Origin: Centropus unirufus
Taxonomy: Eukaryota; Chordata; Aves; Cuculiformes; Centropidae
NCBI GenBank assembly: GCA_013397695.1
Contig: VYZI01000018.1
Location: 4,006,293 to 4,070,292, forward strand
DNA length: 64,000 nucleotides
Reading direction: 5' to 3'
Position 1 is the first letter of the stretch, and every line of letters starts with the position of its first letter. The notes under the pieces were generated by a model that saw only the letters and a program-made list of their open reading frames with translations, searched no databases and had not been told where the DNA came from. Positions 9,801-24,800 of this stretch are shown piece by piece. Position numbers and translations under genes: made by a program.

Positions 9801-12800
9801 TACGATAACTGTTTTCTTGCTTAGGGATCCATACGAATGCATCTTTTTTATTTCTATTTTTTTGTCAGCAAAATGAACGCATACTTGCACTAAAAAAAAT
9901 CTGGAAAACAGCATCAGCCCGTAACAGATTTGCTCATGATAAAAATCTCTGTTTTGAATGGTACCATATTACCTAATTTGAGAAATTACAAAATTCTACG
10001 GGGAAAATATTAAAGTATTTTTCTCTTAAACAGAAATCTTAGACTGAGGGAATGCACAAGTTCAGGGATTCCCTGTAATGACAATAAATGTTGAGGTATA
10101 ATTAGTAATATTTTTGAAAGCCAACAATTGTTTTTTGAAAGAAAGGTACATTTTAGTTTCAAACTGGAACACAAATTACTGTATTTTTCTTACAATAGTG
10201 CTGAACTTTTATTTGAGGTTCTCTGTTTCTGAAAGCAGACATGATGGATTGAAATAAAAGATAATTTATTGCAATGCTTACTTTCAAGTGCAGAGAGAAG
10301 CAGTGTAATTGTAATTTACAGTAGCTGTCAAGGAAAATCTATCACAGATGACATTAAAATGACTTATTTTGCCTGAGCCACTTATTGTTTAAATGTGCAT
10401 AATCTGATAGAAACAGATTTTTTTAAAAAATCTGCTTTATATTGTTCTAAATTAATATCAAAACATATACTTAAGAGTTAAACATTTTAAACCATTTATT
10501 AATACTTTCATCACTACTATTTTTTCCTAGGAGTTGAAAATTGGTTTATTTAAGCATATCACGCTTATGTTTTTTAGCTTTCTGTACTCACAACTCTTCC
10601 ATGGCCCTAAACTCACCATCTAAAAAGTAGATTTCAGACTAGATTTATTTCTCTCTGAAAGAGAGGTGTCAGAAATGGCAGAAGAAAATGGAACATAGGG
10701 CCCAATTCTGTTTCCATTGCAGCTGCCCCATGGTTTTGCCACCACCTTCCATAAGAACACGTTGGCAAAGATTCAAATCTTTCTAAGCAAAGTAAGTCAT
10801 AAATCCATGCAATTTTTTCTTTGCAACTTGTAGCGGATGGGAGAAGGAGCTACTATCCATGAAATACTGTCAGCTCTCGAGCTTCCACAACAAAGACTAC
10901 GTTAGAACACTCAACGCAAACTTACCTCTGCAATCTAATTATAGCCAAGCCTACTGTAGAAAAGAAATATTCTGATTATTTGTGCCTAAGATATCTTCAG
11001 CGGTGCTTCACTTGAGCACCGTCATAGAAACCCTGATAAAAGAAACCTAGACACATTTTCGTTCTGATGTGCCTAAATGTTTTCAGCTTGTAGGTGGTTG
11101 CTCCCAGGTATTTATGATATCTAACTCTCCTGAAACTAAAGATTTTGATGTATGTGTGTATTAGATGTGTCTGCCTGCACGCAAATGTCCAATGACGAAT
11201 AACCAGCAACACAGTTTCACCAAGCCAAGGCAATCTTTCAGCAGAGGCAGTTTTAAAGTAGTTCTGAACAAATCAGCACATTTAAATCATTGACACGATA
11301 AAATCTTGAGAAATAAAGTTAATGACCTGCTGTTTCATATGTAGTTTTGAACACCTACTAGCTTTGATTAATTTGCTTTTCAAAGGGGGTGCTGACCATA
11401 TATTTACACTTTGCAAGTAAACTGACCTCTGCAGCAACACAGCAAAAATCCAATGTCACATTCATTCAATTTTGTTCTTTTTCCGCTTCATCCCTCTTTT
11501 TATTTTTTTCTTTTTTTTTTTTTAATACAGCTAGAATTAATGTAGTGAATCTGTAATGAAATGCATTATCCTGCATGGAGATTTATCAAATTTTCCAATT
11601 GAATGCCATGCTTTCCTAGCACTAGCTGGAGTTCACCTGCATGTTGGTGTGGCGTGTGGCTCTTTTTTGTAAAGAGTTAAGTTGAACACAAAAAAAGGGA
11701 ACAAAGGTCAGCACCCAGCCGCCACTTGAATGTGAGATTTTTCTTTTTATTCCCCTTGATGTATACTAGGCTCTGTGTTATTAGTCTTAATGATGGAAAA
11801 TTGTAGTGTTGATACAAATCTTTTTTTCAAAGTAGTAGGCGGGAGCTCCATTTGTTAGTAAGTTTTTTTGTGACTAAAAGCCACGGACAGTACATTTATG
11901 TAGCAGTAAAAGGCCTAGATGCTCTTTCCATAGCAGAGCTAATTATTCCTACTGTGACCTTACTGATCTACCCTGTTCCTAGTACATCTCATCTGCACGC
12001 CTGTTCCTCTGTGTAGATGGTGTCAGAGAATATGAAAAACCCTATAATGAAACCATTTTCATGATGGAGAAAGGCTACTGGAGTTGCACTTGCTACAAAG
12101 AGGCTCAATTATATGAGTAATTGTGATAATTTTCTACATTCATAGCCTTCAATGGGGAAAAAAGAATGAGAGCCACAAAGGAAAATTACTTTAACAAGAA
12201 AGTACAGAGAGTAAAAATGGAAGAAGAGACAAAAAGAGGGAAAAAAATAACCAGAAAAAAAGTTTAAAAAATAGATCTGGAGGGAGGAATAGCAAGACAG
12301 GGAGAACAACAGAAATGCTCAAAAAGCCTATGTGCAGCTGTGTTGCACAATTAAATTGAATTTTTTTTCTGCAGTTGATGAATGTGACTACTGCAAATGT
12401 GCCTCTGTAGTTAGCTATCATTTGTTGTTCCGTGACAGGAAAAGGATAATTACCTCTCAGAGAGAATCAAAGGCTGACATGCCCTTTAGACACAGCCATG
12501 AATGCAGAGCTCGATAGAATGCTTGAATAAGAATCCAGTGTTCTGTGCCCCCTTCTACTCAAGAATAAATTTTGTTAAAATGCAAGAGCACCACCAGTAA
12601 ATTTGTTGAACCCTAGGTGTTCAAAAATATGAGGTGCATCTATCGACTCATCCCATTTGCAAAAATAAAACTACATTTTGAATTCACTTCTATTATATTC
12701 ATGGACAGTAAGATAGCGAGATATGCATTAAATTTCTTTTCCCAGTAGGGGTCTGATTCAACATTTCCTATGAAAGAACAGAAAGACACTATCCTTTTTC

Positions 12801-15800
12801 TCCAGGCTAGTTAGCCTATAATTTAAAACTGTCAAAAACACAATTTTATACAAAGTCTTCAATAAAAGCTTCTCAGATATAACCCAAAGAGGTTTTACTA
12901 AAGTTTGATTCAGACTCTGTTACAATATTTTTAAAGCTATAAATACATCTAACTGATATTTTGCTGTTCTCTTTTTTTCCTTAAAGTATTTGAAGATTTA
13001 CAATGGGAAAAAAAAAAAGCAGCATCCTTTCAAGGTGACTAAGCCTTGCAGCTTTTAAGTAATCAGAATGTATTCGATAGCATAGTGGGACCGTTAATGG
13101 TCCAGTGAAGTACTGCTTAATGAAATGTATACGATATATGTCTATTTTTTTTGGCAAACATTTTAAAGTAATCCATAGGTACCTTCAAAAAACTAAGCCG
13201 TATTTTTATTCAAAATTGCCAGCAGAAGAAGAGTCATGACTGCCTTTATGTAAAGGCTAGAAGAGATGCAAAACAGGGGAAAATATCTGAACGTGAGCTC
13301 TTTTTTTCCCCGTGGTGTTAGCACGAACTGCTCTTTGTAAGATCAGAAGCTTGCGAGTTAATTTTTTTGGTACTTTTTAAACAAAGAGACTTATTTATGT
13401 TGACTATTTCCTTTGTAACATTCGTTATTGCTATACAATGAAAACAATGGTTTCAAACCTTACATCATTTGCCAGGTGTGGTGTAGTTTCATGCACAAAT
13501 GAAAAAAATAAACAAAAAACCCAGCGCAAAATACATCTGTTAATTTAAATCTACCTTATGAATATCTTTGACTCTTTCTACAGTTATCTTTGCTGACCCT
13601 AGCGTAATTCACTTTAAAAGAAAAAAAAAAAAAATCTCTCTTACCCAAGGAACAACATTATAGCTTGGCAGTTCACATACTGATATCAGACTGAAATGAT
13701 GGTTTTGAATCATAAAACATGTCATCAGCTTTATACCAAACCACCAATAACCTTTGTCCCACTTGCCAGCCCTCCCTTTACTTGTCAATATAAGGCTTAC
13801 CTGATTGTGTTTCCAATTACAGAGAAGGGAGCCCCTGGTCTGCAAGCTGCAATTGCTTCATCTCTACATTTCCTGGCAACCTCCACTAACTTTTGACCAG
13901 ATTTATCCACATTGCCCACCAAAAAGGTTTCAGAAGTGTCTCCATGGTAGCCATTGTAATACACCTAAACATATGCAGAAATGTAAAGACATTTTCTTGT
14001 TTTGCATCCAGAAACAAATCGTCTCCGTAATTAAATCGATTCCTTGTAAGATCGAACTATATACTGCAACAGATAGACCGTCGGTAAGCTGTATTTGTGA
14101 GAACAAGACCAGAAAAGCAAAATATCACAGAGAGAAAAAAAAAGCAGCCATGAAAGCCTGCAAGGTACACAAGGGTTGGCAACGAAAAATTCAAGAAATG
14201 CAAAAGTTGTGCCCGTCTGTCCAGCAGTGCACCAACCCAGGAGATTGCTCAACCACAAGGCATGAGGTTAACCGGGCTGCATGTGAGCGCTGGACGGGGG
14301 CCATGCAGGGGCTGAAGGGGGCTGTGGAGGGCGTTGGGTGCCCATCAGCCTCAGCCGCCCACCCCTGGGGCCAGGGACCTGCTTGCACCCTGCAGGGGGA
14401 GGGCATTGAGCCCCAGGGTTGGGCACGGATGCTGGGAGAGCCATGGGCAGCGTGCAGGGACCGGTTTCTCTGCAGCCAGCGTGCCTTGGTGGGGTTTTGA
14501 GGGGATGCTTTGCACAGCTGGTTGAGAGGTGTATCCTGCTACCAGCATCCAGATGGAGCCGCACAGAAAGCAGGGGCCAAATCCACGGCCAGCTGCTGCA
14601 TATTTTCTTCAACCTCATTTTTTAAAATTACAACGTGGCATTAACATTGGATTTTACTCCTGATTTCCAGTGATAAATTTTGGAAGCGAATAAATGTGCT
14701 GTTCTGGCACTGAGAAGTTTCATGTTCTGAAAACATAGCACCCTGTTGAATTAATTATGTATTGAGATTTTTTTTTTTTCCTTTTGACATTTCATAGTTT
14801 TTAAATCTCAGGTCTCCAGAAATTCTCTGCCAGGCACAGGAACCTCTGGCTATGCACTATGGAGCTCTGCAACGTGCCACTGAAATGGGGTTTGCAGCTC
14901 TGCAGTATGGCAGGCAGGAACATGATTGTAAGACCAAGCCAAATTTCCCTACAAAAAGACAAAGTAAAATGGTGCACAGTTTTGATCTTCTAAATAATTT
15001 TTTCTTCCCCAAACAGCGGGAAACTATCCTTCTCTGACTAATAACTCACCATGCTTGAAGCACTGAACTTTTGCCACTGGTGAACTATTTGTGACAGACA
15101 GACTCACATTCTTTTTGGTTAATTCCGAACTAAAAAAAAAATAAAATAAATACAAAATCCCAAGGACAGACAGTTTATCCCAAGGCCAGGTTTGTTCAGG
15201 CCAAGATGTGAAGAAAACACAGGCAGACAGGAGCGAGGGATGTTTTAAAGAATGGTGAATGCCAGCAAGGGCCCAGATGCGACGCCACCGCTCCAGCAGA
15301 GAGGGGCTGCAACCCCCCGCTCCACACCTTCCTCTGCCGGGCCAGATTAGACCGCTTTTAATCCAGCCAGCTCATATTTAAACTGAACTAGTTCCTTTTC
15401 ACCTCTAGCAAGCACAACACAGCAAACCCCAGCATTAAACATCATCATCCGGGAAAAGCAAATACAGATTTTAAACATAGGAGAGCTTCAAAATAATAAT
15501 AATACTCATTGCAGCCCATCAAGTGCAGTTACGTATTGTTGACTCTAATAAACTCCAACCACAGCAACTGTTAACACACTAATTCTTTAAAAGTCAATGA
15601 AAGAAACAAGTTGTAGGAAACATTAACCTGGTAATGGTAGGCTAAAAATTGCACTATGCTGAGGATTCAGTAATGGATAATGCTTTTCTTTCTACACTAA
15701 AATTAATTTTAAAAGCCACATGATTCAAGGCAATACAATTTGTATTTCATCTATGAAATCCTACCACCTTAATTGTGCAAAAATGGATTTTTTTCTTCAA

Positions 15801-18800
15801 ATAATTTTTACAGTGTGAAGTATTTACATTTACTAACCAGGATATTATTTAATAATTTTATAGATTGCAAACAATTTGCTGTGAAATACTCACTTTGATC
15901 TTTATTTTGTCTCCCTGTGAAATATCTCAGTTTTTCTCATTAAAGGTAAGCTAAAATATAATTAGCAACACTGCAAAGTAATACCTTTTTCCTCAGATAT
16001 TCCAGGACTGAGCAATTGTTACACAACCCAGTTTAGATTTAAAAGATAAAAAAATCTTTACAAAGATAATCAGCAATTCCTACCCTTGCAAGAACCTTCA
16101 AATTTGCAAAACTAGCAAGATTTATTTTATTTTATGAGGGTGACCAGAGAACAAAAGAAAAAATATCTACAAAAAAACCCTTTAACATTTAGTCAGACAT
16201 TACTTGTAAAGCAGAGCGGACAAAATATTCATACCACATTAATATAAAGATGTTTAAGTTAGTTTATCATGGAAAGTATTTGTGATGTGAACCTACATTT
16301 TTTTAATCTAAGGAGTCATTACTATCCTGACAGATAAAAAAATAAATAAATGAAAAATACCAAGAAACCAGATGTTAAAACTTCCACAGTGGCAAATGGA
16401 TTTAGTCTAATAAAATGAGAAAAGCTATACCAGTTCACCAAAGTAAAAAATTAAGCCAAAAAATATCCTCAAAAACTGACACATCGCACTGTGTAAACCT
16501 GAATTCTACAAAGTATGGAAATTATGGAGAAAGGGAAGAATTTAGTATGATTAAAAAAACTCCAACTAACTCAGTTCTGGATCACACAGAAGTATGCCAT
16601 GGGAAAAAGGTCACTGACCCTCATTTAAATAGAAAAAATATTTTAGAAAGCTTGAACCTCCTGCTCAGAGGTAGGTCTGCTGGAGGGTTCTTCACTTCTG
16701 CCAGTATGAAATTTCGACCCATGCAAAATAGTATCAAGTTACCAAAGGTTTCTTTAATGACTAAAAAAGCTTTTCCTTATGGGATGTCACTCCCTTGTAT
16801 GTGACATGCTACTACAAAATAATGCGGGGATTCAGAAGATGTCTGTGCACATGTGAGAAATAAATTCACTTTGGGAAAATAAAAAAAACACACAGTAAAA
16901 AAGAAAAAAAAGCTTCTGCAGGAGGTATTTTTTTTCCTAAATGAAGCAAGAATTAGGTTTCCAGTTTCCATACTTTCCTGCTCCTAAGAAAACCCAGCCA
17001 GTGTTTATTTAAATAGCTATAATTGGCCATTCTCTGGAAATATTAAGTCACGGTTATATCACACTATTTCTGTTTCTGCGCAAAAGGTTCAGGGCTTTTA
17101 TACCAGAAATGGAACACAACACTACCTTCGGGGATTTTAATAAATGTAGGGAACACTGCTAGCAAAAGAGTTGCTGTCCAAATAGACTGACACACACAGG
17201 CCAATGTAGCCTCTAATGACAGAGTAAGATAATGACAGGCCCCACTCAAAATCAGCAGGAAGAGGAAGATCAATCTTGGCAGAGTGAAGGAAAAATGCTG
17301 GCTTTCTTCATGTTAGCTCATCTCATACATATCTATCTTCAGCTGCTGCCCAGTACCGTGGTGCTCTGCATTAACTACACAGTGGATCAATAACAATTAC
17401 ACCTTCTCAAAAACATGACACATAGCAGGATTGGGTTGACATTTCACTTAGGCCAACATTGATCTCAGTGCATCTGATTCCAGTCCTAAATTCAAGTCAG
17501 GCCTGGGTCTAGCTGGAATAAACACACAGATAAAAACAAAAAAAAAAAAAGGAAACCAGCTGCTTGCGCCTTGGCTCAGAAGTAAACAGCACATCCATCT
17601 GTGCATCCCCCATCTCCAATCCACTGTTCTTCCTGTTGCTACTGGTGATTCTAAAGTTGATCAAAGACTATTTTTTATATGAATTACTCACCGTGACATC
17701 AATGTTGATAATATCTCCATCCTGAAGAGGTCGACTGAAACATAAACAACAACACCACCAACAAAAAATGGTGACAGACAGTTCTCAACAAAGGGAATAT
17801 AAGAATAAACACCTAATGACACATACATAAAAAATCAAGGGGGCAGATATTTTGTGATGGAGGAAGGCAGAGGCAAACAGAATAACCATTTTTAATGTTC
17901 AGCTCTCGCTACTCGGAGAGCAAGTGTAGCTGAATATAAAATAATGAAACAACTACCAGAAAAATGTATCAACACCTGAAAAATCTACCATTATATTTAT
18001 TCTTTTCCTCTCACTAGGGTTCATATTTTACTTTGTGAGTAGCTGAATGCATTGCAAATACAAAAACCCCACATAAATTCAAATCTTTTTATTCCTTACC
18101 CTATACTTATTTTGCTGGAGGAAAAAGAAATCAGACTGTACTGGGTTTTTTTCACACGCTAAACTCTAAAGGCATTATGCTATTTTTTAAAGTATCTGGA
18201 CAAACAGTATAATATTTTTTGTCTATTTCACATACATTTTTGTAACATTTATCAGCATCCGTGGTAACGATACGCATCTGCAGTAGGTTTACATACAACA
18301 CTTGGTTAAGCTGAAGTATGTTCAAAATTAAACACAATTTATTAATTTCAGCTTAGTGTTTTAATTTCTGGTGGTAAAATGTATATTACTGGGGAAATAC
18401 CTGTCAGGAACACCATGACATACCACGTTGTTTACAGAAGTACAAACAGATTTAGGAAAACCTCCATAGCCCAGAGGTGACGGATAGGCATTCTGTCTGA
18501 TTATTTCATGATGAACAATGGAATCTATTTCTTCAGTTGTCATGCCAACCTAAAATATCAAACACAACACCCAGTTAAAAAAGCAAAGATAGTTTCTTGT
18601 ATTTACTGAATGTGATTGCGGCCAGGAGTTTCAGTGAAATCCTGGATGCTTCAAATATGCTGCTTTGGTACAAAACACTAAACTGCCTGACACACCCTAT
18701 TGATATATTGGATTTTTTTTTAAAGAGAAAAAGCTTTTAAACTAAAGCATGCAGTAGAAACAAGCACTCAAAGGTTCCTAGAAAACCTAAAATACTGTCT

Positions 18801-21800
18801 ACTTTCTGGCTGTTCTTTTTTTCCACATTTGCTTTCTCAAAGACACCAGTTTTCCATGGCATCTTGTTTAAGTGCCTGCTATAGAAATTCCTGGTTTCAA
18901 CGCTTTCACTCTTGAAACACTCAACATCGCTTTCCCTTTTTATTTGTAAAAGAGAGGATCTTAATTCTTGTAGCTGCCCAATATATTTGTCACAATGTAC
19001 TTGTGCATTTTATGAAATTGTTTTCCAACTATTCTTTAATTTTATAATATATTTAAATATTTGGCTTCGTATTTTACTTAGAGCTGCCATAGCCCGGGTG
19101 ATCACAGGGATTCTGCAAGTGCTTCTCCATCATTTTTAGAAATCTTAATTTTTATGCGTGACATTTTCTAGATTAATCTTTTTCTCATGATTTTACATAT
19201 TAAAAAAACCCCTCTTATAAACCATTCAGCCATTTTCTGAGTATCCATGAAGTGGAAAATGCACATGCTTAGAATAATATTCTTCTCACTTTTCTTTTAG
19301 ATCGACTTTGTCTCTGGAATGGTTAGAGCTGAAATTTGAAATTTGGTAGGAAAACCTCCCTCATTGAGAAGAAGTGCCTTTGAGGCTTCCTGTGCAAATT
19401 GATTTTGATTTGAATGAGTTTTGAGCCTCTGAAAATGATACTTCGTACACATATGCTACAGTGGCTGTGATTTTGGAGGACTTTTTAGTAGCACGTGGAA
19501 TATAGGTAGGCTGTTGTGCAGGAAGCGTACTTATCCGTGTATTGAAATAGTCAGTGATGACACACGATGAATGCAACACAGCGCGCGTGTGAGCTCTGCT
19601 GAGGATAAAACCAGGCCTATTTTCTCAGCTTGCACATTGTTCAGCATGAAAACGTGGCCGGGCAGATGAAGAGCGATGAATCCACTCAAGACCAGGATTT
19701 GGGGTTACTGTGCAACCCCCCTACTGTGCAGTAGCTGTTGCAGCCTCGGCACTGGGATGGCAGCTGCAGTCCTGGCGCGCTGTCTGTACTGGATACTGCA
19801 GCCATTGGTTCTGGATAAATATAGGTTTGTTGCTCCTGCCTTTGCTTGCCCATCTATCATCTTCAGCCTACAGATTGGGTGCTGTCTGCCACTGCTCTTC
19901 TCAAGAAATTTGACATGGCTTTTGGACATTCGGCAGACAGATCTGTGCTGCGTGGGAGGCTTACCTGCTGTGAAAAGTTCTGCTTTTAACAGTGTATGGT
20001 TTACCTTTAATGGGGATTTTGCTCTCTGAGCCATGTTAGGGAGGGACCTACTGTGAACCGCATCCCTTGTTTGGGATGGGGCAATGCGACGATATCTAAC
20101 AAAATACTTCCACATCATAGAATTTGCTGGTTCATTCCCAAACCTTTCCCTCAACCTCAGTAAATGCTATCATATATAATACCGTGGTTTTTTTTTAAAG
20201 TCATGTGGGCAGTAAATGGCAATACCAAAACCACACTTGGCCCAAACTTCGTTCCTCTGCACCCGTGCATTGTAACGCATCTTTGTTGTACCGGGGGATG
20301 CTCCTTCCATTAGCCGAAGCACAGGTGAGAGCTGGTCTGGAGGTCTGCATGCAAGGCAGGCTCAGCAAGATGACAGGAACAGGTGGATGGATGGGGCTCT
20401 TCAGAGAAAATCGGAATGCAGAGTTTACCTTACAAGAGTAGCCTAAAAGAGCTTGGTTTGTTTAGTCTGGTGGACTGAAAGCTGTCATAGCTCTATTACT
20501 GCATGAAGGGGATGTGCTCAAGAAAAGCCAGGAAGCGGTTTAAAGAGTGGCGTTGGCACAAGAACAAATGGGTACAAACTGGCCGTGCACAGCATCAGGC
20601 TGGAAAGCAGAAGATGCTCCCTATCGATGAGGGAGGGGCTTGGAGCATCCTTCCAGTCAGGCGAGTCTTAGCCAAACGCTCACTGGGGCAAAATGGAGCT
20701 CACTCCTTGCCTGCAACTGACCTGGGCAGCGATCATGGCACTGCAATTCCGAATACCACCTCCCTCCTAGATCCACAGTTCCTGGTCACGTGATTCTTAC
20801 CTCATGCAGTTCTTGCTCAAAAATGTTCTTTGCATGGATACAGCAGTTTAAAATACAGACATGTGTATCCTACACATGGTAACGACCAAAGACTAATGAA
20901 AAACTTTTCTCATTCATAACCCAAATTGCATCCTGATCCTTTAGAAACATGCACATGCCCTTAACTTTGCATAAGTAAGTTTTACTGTACTAGGAAATAA
21001 TTGCATATAAAGAAATAATACAGGCATAAGCATATGTAAGATTAAAGCTTTAGGCAGTTCTGTTATTGCCCCCNNNNNNNNNNNNNNNNNNNNNNNNNNN
21101 NNNNNNNNGCCCCCACCTCCAGAATGAAACATCTGGGAAAGCGTGATGATAGCTGAAAGAAAATGCATGGTAAACTGATAATTTTTCCCCCTTTAAGTGA
21201 ATGTCATTGACATAGAATCCCCATCTACCTCTGCAGCTCATAGCCACTCAACCCATTTTACCCCATCCAGCATGCTATTACATGAAATACCAAGCCACGT
21301 CTACAAAAGCACTCCTTCATCTGCAAAACCTTGTACTAGGCTCCTCCCAGTACATTTTAACTTGGGAAGTATCCCAAAAAGCATCCCGTAGAAACATTAC
21401 TGGTAAACATGAGGCTTTATTAGTGACGCACTCTGGAAAATTGCATGGAATTTGGCAGCTGTTTTTTCCAACGGTATCTCTAGGAGTTGTGCTGGAGCAG
21501 ATCCCATGGGATAGTGCGGAGCTGAACAATAGACAGGAATGGAGGAGGCAGCCCAGCCCTTCAGACTTGCACATGTTCCGAGCCATAAAGCAGGACATAT
21601 AAGGAAGATGGACCATGAAATAACAGGAAAAAAAATGTTGTGTGGGCCTTATGAGAAACTCATGTGATGTGGCACAGTCTGAACAGGGGGAGATTAGAGA
21701 CATGAGAGATGTTACGCCAGAGCCAGCAACTCAAAGTACTACACAGGTTCAAAATATAGAAATATTTAAACAGGTGCATCATGAACTGAATAAATGTTAG

Positions 21801-24800
21801 TAAATCCTTTTTGTCCAGATCTAACTTGGAGTTGGACGCATATTAAGGGAAAGTAAAAAAAAAGAAAATTGGAAAAGAACCCCAAATAAGTGAAAGCATA
21901 AGAACACATCCAAGCTGTTATGGGATTTCTGTAATTGTTACCTTTAAGCCCTTTCCAGTCAGAAGCAGGACGTGACGGGCCAATTGACAAGCTTGACGAA
22001 GTCCTTGAATCTGATCTTCATTCTTAATTTCTATGTCGTCTCCCCAGTCTGGTACAATGCCTGTCGTCACATAGTCTGGCTTCTTTATGTGCTTGGAAAA
22101 AAAGGATTGAAAATGAAGATCAGAAAACTGAGCATGACAATGGGATCATTTTCTCAGATACTGCCTCCTGCTTCATGGCAGCTTGCCCTTTCTGTCGTAG
22201 TATCGACCTTCCCAAGCCATCAGGGCAAACCCTCAAGGCTGCCTCAGTATTTCTTCCACTGCCCTTTTGAACTTAACATTGCCTGTTCCTACTGACTTCT
22301 ACAGTCTGTTAACCTTCCAGTGCTGAAACCCCAGATACTGCAGCTGACTTCCAGCACAGACAGTTGCAAGTTTTAAAACTGTGAGAAAGAGACTTAAAAC
22401 CTCTTCATTTTCTTTCGCAAAGAGGCACATTTTCTTACACAGGCATCTAAACACTGGAACCGACGAGACAAACGTATCGAATTAGGCACAAATATAAAAC
22501 CGATCAAATCCTTAGTTTCTTGCTCGGACAAAACTCTATTAACTTCCATGAGATTGTTTTTTGACCAAGAACAGTAGAATTTAACTTATTTTAATTTAGA
22601 GTTTATTTAGAGTTTTTACTAATCAATTTGGTTCATGTACTGTCCACCTACAATACTATGCAAGGCTGTTCCAATTTGCTGTGTCAAAGAAAATGTACTA
22701 AACTTTATTTTTTTCTCACACAGAAAGTTCTTAGCCCCCCTAGAGGTAAAATTTCACTTCTGATTTTTCTAAAATCCACAATAATTTATTGACAAGAGCA
22801 GGAGCACAACAAACTACTCATACTGGTAACATCTTGCACAGAGATGGAAGTGTACTTTCTCTTTGAGGGCCGTGGGCTGTTTCACTGGTTAAAGAAGAGC
22901 TCCTTCACCCACCACAGCCAGGCTGATTCTTTGTCATCTCAGCCATAGGGCAAGTTTTGCAGCGACTTCACAAAAAACAGAATTAACTGGCAGGCAAAAA
23001 GCCAAAGTTCGCACTTGGGCCGTACACAGAAAGACCATACAACATGAGAGCGCAGGAGTAAAGAAGAGCAGTACAACCAGTTAACTCCAGTGGGGCTTTA
23101 AATAGGGAGACTAATGTTACTCCTACAGGTATTTCTTTTCTACTCTACTCAATAGTTTGAGACTTAATTTAGAAGAAAAAGAAAAAGTTCGCTATATTAC
23201 CAATTCCATCCAGAGCAGCACCCTGGCTTTCCCCTTGGAGGGCACTTACCTAGCAAATGCTAGACCGGACCCTGCTGTCCTGTAAGATCTGTTCAAGGAG
23301 AAGCCCGAGGCCATGCACATACAAGGCTATGTATATGCTTCCACAACAACATTTTGAAAAAAGCCCCACGCTATTTCAATGTTATTTCTGACATACTCTG
23401 TATAAAGTAACAACTTTGCCTTCAAGTTTACAGAGTTGAAAAAATGGACTGATTAAAAAAAATAGACAGTTTGAGAACTCTTAGATCAGTGAAAATGACT
23501 TTTTAGTACGACAATATATTTTTCCTTCTCTATCCTAAAAGAAATACCCAAATACAAGAAAAGAAGTTTGCAAGTTCTACAGTTTTTAAACCTTTGACAA
23601 TACATAAAGCATGCAACCCTGTGTTCTCCAAGTGCGCAGAGCTTCCTCAGCCTCATAGGTGCAAGAGCCCAACATACAGCATCTTTATCTGCTTTCCTGT
23701 CTATCAGCTTTATAGTATTTCTGGTCCATGGAACTACTCTATATTTGCATAAGGAATCTATAATCAATATGTTATCAATTCATACAATTAAATGAAAAAA
23801 AATATGCAAAAGGTACTGATACACATCCTGAAAAGCACTGGTTAGAAAGGGTACTTTGGTTTTCTTTTGGCTAAAGGAAAGATAACAAACCGTTAACCTG
23901 TAGGCTGCAATTAAACAGAAAGTAAAATAAAATAAATAATGAAAAGAAGAAAAGAAAAAAAGGAAAGCAAAAGGAAAAAAAAAGAGCAGAAATGGAAAGC
24001 ATTAAAATTGCATGAAAAAGCCCTTTTTGTTCTAAAGTAAATAAGAATAAAAGTATATGTTGCAAGGCAAAAGCTATTCAGGAACAGTAAAGGTGAGTTT
24101 AGAATGTGCAGTGGGGTTGCAGGGCAGCTAACAGCAGGCATTGTAGGCATTCTTCCTAAATCTGACAATCAATTAACAAAACTTCCAGTTTAATATAAAT
24201 ACCGTAATAATTAGCGTGCTAAAGATTTATACAGAAAATGGCTTAGATGATCACAAATGATTCCCACCTACTTCTAGTAGGACCATCTGTAATTGCCCAA
24301 AACAAGAATCTGCAGTGTTAAGTGCTGACAGATGATTGCAATATTCCATGTTTACACTATCAGAACTGAACAAGCCCCAGGTTAAAACTCCCTGATAACT
24401 ACCTACACTGCTGTGTTTAACGTGGTAGGTAGCTGAAAAATGCTCTTGCTAGCGCTCCTATTTCAAATCCCAGAGCAAGCTGCCGGACAGTGATCCAAAC
24501 CCTAGCTGCTGGACAATGAATACACTTGATTGTGCCTCTAGTTGAACTCTGTATTGACTGAAGAACAGATTAGATAATAGAAATTGCAAATTGCAGTACC
24601 TTAGGAACTGGGTGAGCTGGAGAAACCATGGCTGGCCAAACTATACTATAAGCAGTATTTCTCTGTCCCTGACAAAAGAAGGATCTTTGCTGTTGATTGC
24701 TGGACTGCCTGTGCAGGTGGATACGAGTGCACGACGAAAAGATTATATGGTAGCCAGTCACAGGACCTGTTAACAGATAAGTTAAAAATGGTTAAACGTG

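Larger units (their letters stand above)
18550..21941 (-). other. METAP1D: METAP1D intron 3 (3.4 kb), with CR1 remnant and N gap
   Basis: Donor TTAAAG/GTAACA and acceptor TTTTAG. It contains the CR1 LINE fragment and the assembly gap listed separately. The rest is mixed unique sequence with no gene seen. Confidence 0.9.

Noticed and set aside
10660..10760. CCCAATTCTGTTTCCATTGC, resembling an old amniote repeat word
   Set aside because: Too short and isolated to support a repeat call.
13805..14500. A 231-codon open frame on the plus strand
   Set aside because: It overlaps METAP1D exon 6 in antisense and then runs into intron and a G+C-rich patch. It is a shadow frame without family resemblance.
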